A stretch of 8,151 bases of DNA from an uncultured Bacilli bacterium (GTDB lineage: Bacteria > Bacillota_I > Bacilli_A > RF39 > UBA660): NCBI GenBank assembly GCA_947594675.1, contig CANQEF010000051.1, forward strand, positions 1 through 8,151, given 5' to 3'. The translations under genes were made by a program, and so were the position numbers. Under the pieces are notes generated by a model that had not been told where the DNA came from, searched no databases, and saw only the letters and a program-made list of their open reading frames with translations. This document shows, piece by piece, positions 1 through 5,929 of this stretch. Within the stretch, counting starts at the first letter, position 1; every line of letters starts with the position of its first letter.

Positions 1-18
1 AGTGACATATTATATATT

Positions 19-41
19 ACTTTTGAGACATTTTCAAAAGT
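19..41. repeat. Perfect 8-bp inverted repeat upstream of the Clp-like gene
   Basis: ACTTTTGA (19-26) and TCAAAAGT (34-41) are perfect inverted copies separated by 7 bases. No T-run follows, so it is not a convincing intrinsic terminator. Nearby short direct repeats are AGACATT (26-32 and 51-57) and TTAACACT (41-48 and 81-88). All lie just upstream of the strong promoter at 102-130, so a regulator-binding role is possible, but in such AT-rich DNA chance is a real alternative. Confidence 0.4.
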
Positions 42-101
42 TAACACTTAAGACATTATCATAAATTAATCATAAAAGGATTAACACTACTGGGTTTTTT
101 C

Positions 102-130
102 TTGACTAAAAATATCTTATATGTTATGCT
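102..130 (+). promoter_or_regulatory. Sigma-A promoter with extended -10, driving the Clp-like ATPase gene
   Basis: The -35 box is TTGACT (102-107), the spacer is 17 bases and the -10 box is TATGCT (125-130). It is preceded by TG at 122-123, one base from the hexamer, giving an extended -10 (TGtTATGCT). Transcription should start near 136-138, leaving a leader of about 20 nt that contains the AGGGGG ribosome binding site at 143-148. The promoter overlaps the in-frame TTG at 102, so that codon would not be on the mRNA, which settles the gene start at 156. Confidence 0.75.
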
Positions 131-155
131 ATGGACATTTATAGGGGGCTATATA

Positions 156-1670
156 ATGGATGATGCTGATGTTGTTTTAGTATTTAAAAAAGCTGCTAGG
201 ATATATAATTTTTTGAAAGATAGCGATATTAAGATTAATTTGTCTATAAATAATAATGGTATTGTTAGTGGTGATATTGTTAGTGATAATATTACTAATA
301 ATGATAAGAAATATTTAAGTATATTTTTAGCTATTTTTTTTGTAGATTCTAAAGCTTTAGAAATTTTTGAGGATTTTAATCTTACTTTAGAAAATGTTCT
401 TAGATCTCTTGATATTGATGATGCGGGGGTTAATTTTGATAGATTTGAGTTAGAAAGGATTAGTAATGAGGAAATAGATGATAATTTAGAAGAGACTTTT
501 TTGAATCTTTTTAATGAGATGAAGAGTATACTTGATTATTTATCAATAGAGTCATTAATTATTTTATTGTGGGATCAAAGACGTATTGGATCTAATTTAA
601 TTGTTCTATTATTATCAAGCTTAATATATAATAATTCTCCTTTTACTGATGGAAAATGTTTTTATGATATTTTTTATAATAAAACTTTAAAGCAAGTAAA
701 GAATATTACTAAAGTAAATAAGAATTTTTTTCTTAATGAAAAAAAGTATGATGATAAAGTGGAATCTTTTTTTAATAAATATGGTACTTTTTTAACTGAT
801 GAGAATTTTGAATTTAATCCAGCAATTGGTAGGGACAGTGAATTATGTAAGGCTAAAGTTAATTTGCTTATGCAAGATAAGTCTTTGATGTTAGTCGGAC
901 CAGGTGGTGTTGGAAAAACGGCAATTGTTGAAGGACTTGCTTATGACATTCAAAGAGGAAATGTGCCTGAAAATTTGAAAAATAAGCAGATTTTATCAGT
1001 AAATGCGGCTAATTTGGTTGAAGGCTGTAAATTTGTAGGTTCTTTTGAAAAGGTAATTAATAATTTACTTCAAAATATAGTTGAGCATGAGAATATAATT
1101 TTATTTATGGATGAAATTCATACTGTTTTTGGGCTTGGGGCAGGTTCTTCTACTTTAGATTTAGCTAATATATTAAAGCCTTTCTTGGGCAGAGGTAAAA
1201 TTAAAATGATAGCTACTACGACTTCTACAGAATATGATAATATCATAGAGAGAGATTCAGCTTTTAAAAGAAGATTTGAGCGTTTAGATATTAAAGAACC
1301 TAATAAGGATTTACTATTTAAAATAATAGGTGAGATTGTAAAGAAATATGAGTTACAATATGGAATTAAATCTATATATGATAAGCAAGTAATAGATGAA
1401 TTAATAAATGTTACTCAACAGTCAAAAAGGGTTTATAGTGATTTAAGATGTAATCCTGATTTGGTTTTGACAATAGTTGAAAAGTCTTTTGCATATGCTT
1501 TATATAATAATCGGGATATGGTTTTAGGTGATGATATTATTTCGGCTGTTATGGATTGTGATGTCATTTATCAAAGTGTAAGAGAAGAAACTAGAGATAA
1601 AATAAAGCAGAAATTGAATACTAAAAAAATGGAAAGAAAAAAGATAATAGATTATAAAAATTATTTCTAG
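156..1670 (+). CDS. ClpB/ClpC-like AAA+ ATPase with a single nucleotide-binding domain
   Basis: Seen: 504 residues from ATG 156, with AGGGGG ending 7 nt upstream. Residues 1 to about 210 match no domain I recognise. A linker of the KYG..LT type then leads into NPAIGRD, as in Clp proteins just before their first ATPase domain. That domain has Walker A GPGGVGKT (248-255), pore loop KFVGSFE (from 292), Walker B ILFMDE (315-320), a sensor-1-like ATTTST and an arginine-finger pair R372/R373. The chain ends soon after the small alpha-helical subdomain, with a basic tail. There is no middle coiled coil, no second ATPase domain and no ClpP-docking loop. ClpB and ClpC are normally about 800 residues. 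Pore loop 1 has Val where KYRGEFE has Arg, but keeps the aromatic residue. Inference: a cytoplasmic hexameric unfoldase or remodelling ATPase that does not feed ClpP in the usual way; the unusual N-terminus probably selects the substrate. The substrate is unknown. The fold and nucleotide binding are well supported; the role is not. Confidence 0.85.
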   Translation: MDDADVVLVFKKAARIYNFLKDSDIKINLSINNNGIVSGDIVSDNITNNDKKYLSIFLAIFFVDSKALEIFEDFNLTLENVLRSLDIDDAGVNFDRFELERISNEEIDDNLEETFLNLFNEMKSILDYLSIESLIILLWDQRRIGSNLIVLLLSSLIYNNSPFTDGKCFYDIFYNKTLKQVKNITKVNKNFFLNEKKYDDKVESFFNKYGTFLTDENFEFNPAIGRDSELCKAKVNLLMQDKSLMLVGPGGVGKTAIVEGLAYDIQRGNVPENLKNKQILSVNAANLVEGCKFVGSFEKVINNLLQNIVEHENIILFMDEIHTVFGLGAGSSTLDLANILKPFLGRGKIKMIATTTSTEYDNIIERDSAFKRRFERLDIKEPNKDLLFKIIGEIVKKYELQYGIKSIYDKQVIDELINVTQQSKRVYSDLRCNPDLVLTIVEKSFAYALYNNRDMVLGDDIISAVMDCDVIYQSVREETRDKIKQKLNTKKMERKKIIDYKNYF

Positions 1671-1698
1671 TTTGTGAGATTATTTTACTTTTGTATTG

Positions 1699-1727
1699 TT
1701 GCTTTAAAAGAATTTTTGGGGTACAAT
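1699..1727 (+). promoter_or_regulatory. Sigma-A promoter of ftsY-ylxM
   Basis: TTGCTT (1699-1704), a 17-base spacer and TACAAT (1722-1727). The predicted transcription start near 1734 coincides with the ribosome binding site AGGGTGAT (1734-1741), whose GGTGA ends 6 nt before ATG 1747. The 5' leader would then be only about 13 nt. The preceding gap (1671-1698) shows no clear terminator, so read-through from the Clp-like gene may also supply ftsY. Confidence 0.6.
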
Positions 1728-1746
1728 TTATCCAGGGTGATTAGAT

Positions 1747-2850
1747 ATGGGAATTTTTAGTAAAATAAAAGAAATGTTTAAAAATGAACAAAAAGATAAA
1801 GATGTTCAAGAAAATATAATTGAAAAAACAACTGATACAGATATAGAAAATGATTTGGATATACAAAATGTCGCTGTAGAGTCTTCTAGTAATTTAAAGG
1901 ATAAATCTAAACAAGAAGTTAGTAAGGAAGTTAAAAGATATGAAAAAGGTTTAACTAAGACTAGAGAGGGATTTGTATCAAAGCTTGTTAATTTAACTAA
2001 TCGTTATAATAAAGTAAATGATGAATATTTTGATGAATTAGAAGAAATATTAATTATGGCTGATATAGGTGTAAATACAGTTATGAATTTTATAGAACGA
2101 TTAAGAGATAGAGTAAAAAAAGAAGGAATAACTGATCCTAGTGAGTTGAGAGAAATTATAGTTGATGAATTATTTATAATTTATGTTAATGATGAAGTTT
2201 TAAGTAGCAAAATTAATTATAATGAAAAAGGACTAACAACTATTTTATTTGTTGGTGTCAATGGAGTAGGTAAAACTACAACTATTGGTAAATTAGCTTA
2301 TAAATTGAAAAATGAGGGTAAAAAAGTTTTGTTAGTTGGAGCTGATACTTTTAGAGCTGGTGCTTATTTGCAATTAAAAGAGTGGGCTTTGAAGATAGAT
2401 GTTGGTTTTTATGGAAAAGAAGAAGGTAGCGATCCTGCAAGTGTTGTTTTTGATGGTTTAAAAAAGGCAACAGATGAAAATTATGATGTTGTTATGATTG
2501 ATACTGCTGGTAGATTACAAAATAAAGTTAATTTGATGAAGGAATTGGAAAAAATTAATAAAGTAATTGATGGTTTTATTGAAGGTGGAGCAAGTGAAAC
2601 ATTATTGGTTCTAGATGCTACTACTGGACAGAATGGAATTAGTCAGGCTAAAGCTTTTAAAGAAATAACAAATATTACGGGAATAGTTTTAACAAAGTTA
2701 GATGGAACAGCTAAGGGAGGAATAGTTTTAGCTATTAAAGAAGAAGTTGGTTTGCCTGTTAAATTTATTGGACTAGGGGAATCTAAAGATGATTTGAGTG
2801 TTTTTGATATTGAAAAATATATTTATGGATTGTTTAAAGATATGATGTAG
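1747..2850 (+). CDS. ftsY: Signal recognition particle receptor FtsY
   Basis: FtsY is the membrane-associated SRP receptor GTPase. It pairs with Ffh in a GTP-bound heterodimer and hands ribosome-nascent-chain complexes to the Sec translocon. The 367 residues start with MGIFSKIKEMFK, an amphipathic basic helix like the membrane-binding start of Bacillus FtsY. A short acidic, charged linker follows (about 15-65), then the helical N domain and the G domain. GTPase motifs are G1 GVNGVGKTTT (170-179), DTFRAGA (200-206), G3 DTAGR (252-256), G4 TKLD (316-319) and GLGE (342-345). The block DTAGRLQNKVNLMKELEK and the block KLDGTAKGGIVLAI are typical of FtsY and separate it from Ffh. There is no methionine-rich M domain. 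The A region is short, as usual in Bacillota. The gene is followed 22 bases later by ylxM, probably on the same transcript. All key residues are present and nothing looks broken. Confidence 0.98.
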   Translation: MGIFSKIKEMFKNEQKDKDVQENIIEKTTDTDIENDLDIQNVAVESSSNLKDKSKQEVSKEVKRYEKGLTKTREGFVSKLVNLTNRYNKVNDEYFDELEEILIMADIGVNTVMNFIERLRDRVKKEGITDPSELREIIVDELFIIYVNDEVLSSKINYNEKGLTTILFVGVNGVGKTTTIGKLAYKLKNEGKKVLLVGADTFRAGAYLQLKEWALKIDVGFYGKEEGSDPASVVFDGLKKATDENYDVVMIDTAGRLQNKVNLMKELEKINKVIDGFIEGGASETLLVLDATTGQNGISQAKAFKEITNITGIVLTKLDGTAKGGIVLAIKEEVGLPVKFIGLGESKDDLSVFDIEKYIYGLFKDMM

Positions 2851-2872
2851 TTTTTAAATTAAGGTGGATGAG

Positions 2873-3166
2873 ATGGAAGAAGTATTATACTATAATGAGT
2901 TGTATGATTTATATGGAAAATTGTTAACTGATAAGCAAAGAAGATATTTTGAGGATTATTATTTTAATAATCTAAGTTTTAGCGAAATGGCTGAAAATTT
3001 TAGTGTTAGTAGGAATGCTATTTTTAAACAACTTCATATTACTTTAAGTAGGTTGAAAGAATATGAGGAAAAACTAAGATTATTGGAGAAGAAAAAAAAG
3101 ATTAATGAGATAAAGAATAAAATAAAAGATAATGATCTTGCTAAGGAATTGGAAACAATATTTTAA
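2873..3166 (+). CDS. ylxM: YlxM/p13-like putative DNA-binding protein
   Basis: A 97-residue protein of the YlxM family (UPF0122), small helix-turn-helix proteins encoded beside ftsY and ffh in Bacillota and Mollicutes. In streptococci YlxM has been linked to SRP function. A sigma-70 region-4-like helix-turn-helix lies at about residues 34-60 (LSFSEMAENFSVSRNAIFKQ). The preceding LLTDKQRRYFEDYY and following YEEKLRLLEKKKK segments are characteristic of the family, and the C-terminus is a charged helix. An in-frame GTG at 2864 would add three residues, but it lies inside the ribosome binding site AAGGTGG (2861-2867). That site sits 5 nt before ATG 2873, so I chose the ATG. It lies 22 bases after ftsY in an apparent operon. 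Usually ffh follows ylxM directly; here another gene and a new promoter intervene. Confidence 0.93.
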   Translation: MEEVLYYNELYDLYGKLLTDKQRRYFEDYYFNNLSFSEMAENFSVSRNAIFKQLHITLSRLKEYEEKLRLLEKKKKINEIKNKIKDNDLAKELETIF

Positions 3167-3218
3167 TATACTTGTTCTCTCTTTATATTTTTTTAAATTT
3201 TTAATTTTATTTTAATTG

Positions 3219-3236
3219 TTCTTGTATAAACAAGAA
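3219..3236. repeat. Inverted repeat overlapping the HerA-like gene promoter (operator candidate)
   Basis: TTCTTGT (3219-3225), 4 bases, then ACAAGAA (3230-3236): a perfect 7-bp dyad. It covers the -35 hexamer and the first part of the spacer of the promoter at 3222-3250. A protein bound here would block RNA polymerase. On the + strand it is followed by A residues, not T, so it is not a forward terminator. The regulator is unknown. Confidence 0.4.
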
Positions 3237-3250
3237 AAAATAGGTATAAT
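3222..3250 (+). promoter_or_regulatory. Sigma-A promoter of the HerA-like ATPase gene
   Basis: TTGTAT (3222-3227), a 17-base spacer and a consensus TATAAT (3245-3250). Transcription should start near 3257, leaving a leader of about 23 nt with the ribosome binding site AGAGGGG (3267-3273), 6 nt before ATG 3280. The T-rich stretch between ylxM and this promoter (3178-3216) has no GC-rich hairpin, so read-through from ylxM remains possible. Confidence 0.7.
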
Positions 3251-3279
3251 TTAGGTATAGTAGAATAGAGGGGATAAAT

Positions 3280-5520
3280 ATGTTTGATAAGATAATTTAT
3301 ATTAGTGATCATGCTGCAAGTATTAAATTAAAAGAAAATGCAGAAGTTACTATGAATTTAATGAATTTACATTTAATATTTGAAGATGATGTAAAAAAAG
3401 TTTTAGGCGAAGTTGATGACTTGGATGGAAATATTGTTAAAGCTAGGTTTTTGGGAGAAATTGTTAATGGACGTTTAGTAGGTGGTACAATTAGAAAACC
3501 CTCTTTAGATGCTAAAATAAGAGTTATTACTCAAGAAGAAGTTCCTATGATTACTGGTACTGATACAAATGGTTTTATGAAATTGGGTGTTAGTCCTTTT
3601 TACAATGATTTTCCAGTTTATTTGGATGTCAATAATTTCTTTAGTAATCATTTTGCTATCTTTGGTAATTCTGGTAGTGGTAAGAGTTGTGGTATTTCTA
3701 GGCTTTTTCAAAATATGTTTAGTGATAAAAGATTGGATCCTTATAAGGCAAATATATTACTTTTTGATTCATCTGGTGAGTATTACAATGCTTTTAGAAA
3801 TTTGAATGAGCTTAATCCTAAATATCATTATCGTTTCTTTTCTACAAATGAAGTCGATGGCATTGGTGAAAAGTTGCGTTTGCCAATATACTTATTAAAT
3901 GCTACAGATTTGGCTTTGTTATTGCAAGCTACTAACCATTCACAGTTACCTATTATTGAAAGAATGTTGAAATTAGCGTTAGTATTTTCACAAGAAGAAG
4001 TAGATGCTAATGCCTATAAAAACCATTTAATTGCTAAGGCTATAATGACTATTCTTTATACTAATGAAACAGCTCCAAATAAAAGAAATGAAATATTTTC
4101 AATTTTAGCTAGTTGTTCGACTCCTGAATTTAATTTGGAGGCTCCTGTACAAGGAATTGGTTATGTTAGAAAATTTAGAGAGTGCTTTTTGATAGATAAT
4201 TCTGGTAACTTTTCTGAGAGTGTCTTATTAACGGAATATGTTACATCATTTATAAAGGAAGAGTTTGATGATTATGAGCCACATACAGGAGTTTTTTATA
4301 CTTTAGATACTTTGGAAAGAGCTTTAAACTTTACTTTGATTAGTGAGGGTTGGTTAAGAAATCAAAATACTTATGGAGATGCTGTTACTCTTAGGGTACG
4401 TTTGCATTCATTGATTGTTGGTGATAATGCTAAATATTTTAATGTCGATGAGTATGTTTCACTAGAGACTTATTTATCTTCTTTATTAATTAATAATGGG
4501 GATAAGTATCAGATTGTTAATTTTAATTTGGATGATGTAGATGATGATTTTGCTAAAGTTATTACGAAGATTTATTCTAGATTAGTTTTTGAATTTGCTA
4601 AGGCTTTAAAGAATAGGGCAAGTATTCCATTTCATATAATCGTTGAAGAGGCTCATAGATATATTCAAAATGATACTGATAGATTCTTGATTGGGTATAA
4701 TATATTTGAAAGAATTGCTAAGGAAGGACGTAAGTATGGTGTTATTCTAGGGCTTATTTCACAAAGACCGGTTGAGTTATCTGATACTGTTATTTCTCAG
4801 TGTTCTAATTTCTTGATTTTTAAAATGAATCACCCAGTTGATGTTGATTATATTAGAAAGATGGTTCCTAATATAAGTGATGAAATTGTAGAGAAACAGA
4901 AAACGTTACAATCTGGAACTTGTTTAGGTTTTGGAATGGCATTTAGAATTCCTTTAATTGTAAAGATGGAAATGCCTAATCCATCTCCGTTAAGTAGCAA
5001 CTGTGATGTTGTTAATATTTGGAATGGTGAAGGTTATGTTCAAAGTGTAAATGCAGTTGTTCCAATAGATGCACCGGCTCCAAATGTTGGTGTTGGTCAA
5101 AGTAATATTGCTCAAGTCAATACCATTGAGATTCCTAAAGCAACTCCTGTTCCTGAAATTTCTCCTGTAAGTGAAGTACCATCTATAAATCAAGCTCCTG
5201 TTGATGATCTTTCTTCTAATAGTTTAAATGATGAGGCAAATGATGTAGAAGAGAGTAGTTTTTCAGGTAATTTAAATATTGAGGTAAATGGTAATAAGCA
5301 ACCTATTTCAACTAATTCGGTTACTGATTCAGTTAGTATTTCTCCAATTAATTTAAATGCTACTATAAATACAGGAACTTCTGAAGGAGGAATACCAGAC
5401 ATAGTACCTGATGTTAATAATACAGTTAGTCAATCATCTGTTGCGCAAACTGCTCAGCAAGGTATGCCGGAGTTGGTTTTAGATGATGTAGATGATGATT
5501 TAGGTCCAGATTTTGCTTAA
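3280..5520 (+). CDS. HerA/FtsK-like (DUF87) DNA-translocase-type ATPase with a disordered acidic tail
   Basis: A 746-residue ATPase of the HerA-FtsK superfamily, whose members form hexameric rings that move along DNA and often partner a nuclease. Residues 1 to about 105 resemble a HAS barrel (the segment around VKARFLGEIVNGRLVGGTIRKP). The RecA-like core has Walker A GNSGSGKS (129-136), LLFDSSGEY soon after, Walker B HIIVEEAHR (452-460), EGRKYG (482-487) and SQRP (494-497), all typical of HerA. It keeps the glutamates and the arginine of a working ATPase. A family-like C-terminal strap runs to about W581. From about 590 to 746 the chain is low-complexity, rich in Pro, Ser, Asn, Val and Asp, and ends in an acidic LVLDDVDDDLGPDF segment; this looks disordered and could bind a partner. 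The start follows AGAGGGG at 6-nt spacing. No NurA, Sir2 or DUF4297 partner gene is visible. It lies between ylxM and ffh, which are normally adjacent. ATPase membership is solid; DNA repair, chromosome processing or defence is not decided by the sequence. Confidence 0.88.
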   Translation: MFDKIIYISDHAASIKLKENAEVTMNLMNLHLIFEDDVKKVLGEVDDLDGNIVKARFLGEIVNGRLVGGTIRKPSLDAKIRVITQEEVPMITGTDTNGFMKLGVSPFYNDFPVYLDVNNFFSNHFAIFGNSGSGKSCGISRLFQNMFSDKRLDPYKANILLFDSSGEYYNAFRNLNELNPKYHYRFFSTNEVDGIGEKLRLPIYLLNATDLALLLQATNHSQLPIIERMLKLALVFSQEEVDANAYKNHLIAKAIMTILYTNETAPNKRNEIFSILASCSTPEFNLEAPVQGIGYVRKFRECFLIDNSGNFSESVLLTEYVTSFIKEEFDDYEPHTGVFYTLDTLERALNFTLISEGWLRNQNTYGDAVTLRVRLHSLIVGDNAKYFNVDEYVSLETYLSSLLINNGDKYQIVNFNLDDVDDDFAKVITKIYSRLVFEFAKALKNRASIPFHIIVEEAHRYIQNDTDRFLIGYNIFERIAKEGRKYGVILGLISQRPVELSDTVISQCSNFLIFKMNHPVDVDYIRKMVPNISDEIVEKQKTLQSGTCLGFGMAFRIPLIVKMEMPNPSPLSSNCDVVNIWNGEGYVQSVNAVVPIDAPAPNVGVGQSNIAQVNTIEIPKATPVPEISPVSEVPSINQAPVDDLSSNSLNDEANDVEESSFSGNLNIEVNGNKQPISTNSVTDSVSISPINLNATINTGTSEGGIPDIVPDVNNTVSQSSVAQTAQQGMPELVLDDVDDDLGPDFA

Positions 5521-5544
5521 GTTAAGTAGTTATTAAAATGTGAT

Positions 5545-5569
5545 GAGTGGTGATGGAAATTTACCACTC
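5545..5569 (+). terminator. Probable intrinsic terminator after the HerA-like gene
   Basis: GAGTGGT (5545-5551) pairs perfectly with ACCACTC (5563-5569), and a G-T and an A-T pair can extend the stem inward. It is the most GC-rich hairpin in the gap and begins 24 bases after the stop codon. The following tract, TTTATGATG, is poor in T, so termination may be partial. Confidence 0.5.
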
Positions 5570-5694
5570 TTTATGATGTAAAAAAAACTTGGGTTTTAAT
5601 TCTTTTATCTTTATCAATATAATTTTCGTTTTATAAAGTAAAATTTTAATGACTTTTTGGATGTAGTTATGATTAGTGTGATTAATTTGTTCAA

Positions 5695-5723
5695 TTGACA
5701 ATTACAAACGTTTGAATTATTAT
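5695..5723 (+). promoter_or_regulatory. Distal sigma-A promoter of ffh with a palindrome centred in the spacer
   Basis: Consensus -35 TTGACA (5695-5700), a 17-base spacer and TATTAT (5718-5723). The start would be near 5730, giving a leader of about 200 nt before ffh. The spacer contains the perfect palindrome CAAACGTTTG (5705-5714), centred within half a base of the spacer midpoint. A central CG flanked by A/T-rich arms is the layout of LacI/PurR-family operators, so repression by such a regulator is possible. Promoter quality is high; the operator call is inference. Confidence 0.65.
5705..5714. promoter_or_regulatory. Candidate operator, perfect 10-bp palindrome CAAACGTTTG
   Basis: A perfect dyad lying wholly between the -35 and -10 boxes of the distal ffh promoter. 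The core equals that of the E. coli PurR operator (GCAAACGTTTGC) without the outer G and C. Flanking AATT on both sides continues the symmetry with one extra base on the left. No second full copy was found in the window. Confidence 0.4.
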
Positions 5724-5805
5724 TGAATTGTTGCTGGCATACAAATAATTTAAAGCATAATGAGTTTAGAATTTATCATTTTTGTTCAAATTTGGTAAAA
5801 TTATT

Positions 5806-5833
5806 TTGGTTGGGTGTTATTTTAAGGTATAAT
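5806..5833 (+). promoter_or_regulatory. Proximal sigma-A promoter of ffh
   Basis: Consensus -10 TATAAT (5828-5833) with TTGGTT (5806-5811) at 16-base spacing. The start would be near 5840, giving a leader of about 90 nt. The -35 is imperfect. It lies downstream of the CAAACGTTTG palindrome, so it could give basal expression independent of any regulator acting there. Confidence 0.55.
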
Positions 5834-5894
5834 ATACTTAAGAAGAAAAATTTTAAATTGAGACGTTTAATAAGCTTTTTATTAGATAGAAAGA

Positions 5895-5923
5895 GAGGTG
5901 CAGTCGAGATTCGTCTACTCGAC
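5895..5923 (+). promoter_or_regulatory. ffh ribosome binding site followed by a hairpin before the start codon
   Basis: The only good Shine-Dalgarno sequence is GAGGTG (5895-5900, within AGAGAGGTG). It is 29 nt before ATG 5930 and 23 nt before ATG 5924, too far for normal initiation. Between them GTCGAG (5903-5908) and CTCGAC (5918-5923) form a perfect GC-rich 6-bp stem with a 9-base loop. If the hairpin folds, the effective spacing to ATG 5930 becomes 8 nt, near optimal, and to ATG 5924 only 2 nt. This resembles structured spacers known from phage T4 gene 38. An alternative is a rare ATT start at 5909, 8 nt from the site on the unfolded RNA. Confidence 0.5.
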
Positions 5924-5929
5924 ATGGAA

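Larger units (their letters stand above)
5521..5929 (+). other. Long non-coding leader upstream of ffh
   Basis: These 409 bases contain no credible gene. An open frame continuous with ffh extends back to a TTG at 5723, but the translated segment is unlike Ffh and has no ribosome binding site. It also overlaps the -10 of the far promoter. The stretch holds a probable terminator for the HerA-like gene (5545-5569), a promoter with an internal palindrome (5695-5723), a second promoter (5806-5833) and a hairpin beside the ffh start (5903-5923). A weak second hairpin, AAAAC-TTGG-GTTTT (5584-5597), is followed by a moderately T-rich run. I found no SRP RNA, tRNA or known riboswitch signature. Confidence 0.6.

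Noticed and set aside
41..88. CIRCE heat-shock operator
   Set aside because: Only two direct copies of TTAACACT are present. The required inverted GAGTGCTAA half at 9-base spacing is missing.
2864..2872. GTG 2864 as ylxM start
   Set aside because: The codon is part of the AAGGTGG ribosome binding site that serves ATG 2873.
3505..3711. Antisense open frame of 68 codons inside the HerA-like gene
   Set aside because: It lies opposite the HAS-barrel/Walker A coding region, its protein is low-complexity Thr/Ile/Asn-rich and it has no ribosome binding site. It is a by-product of AT-rich coding sequence.
3587..3805. Hydrophobic same-strand frame of 72 codons within the HerA-like gene
   Set aside because: It is a shifted frame over the Walker A region. 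The apparent membrane segments come from T-rich codons and no ribosome binding site is present.
4990..5402. Two antisense frames opposite the disordered tail of the HerA-like protein
   Set aside because: They mirror low-complexity coding sequence, resemble nothing known and lack initiation signals.
3280..5520. HerA-based anti-phage system
   Set aside because: Known HerA defence systems have an adjacent Sir2, DUF4297 or nuclease gene. Here the neighbours are SRP genes, so a defence call is not supported.
5723..5929. N-terminal extension of Ffh back to TTG 5723
   Set aside because: The extra 69 residues are unlike any Ffh, no ribosome binding site precedes the TTG, and it overlaps the -10 box of a promoter.
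5521..5929. SRP RNA gene in the ffh leader
   Set aside because: The conserved GGAAG/GCAGCC-type apical domain sequences of SRP RNA are not present.
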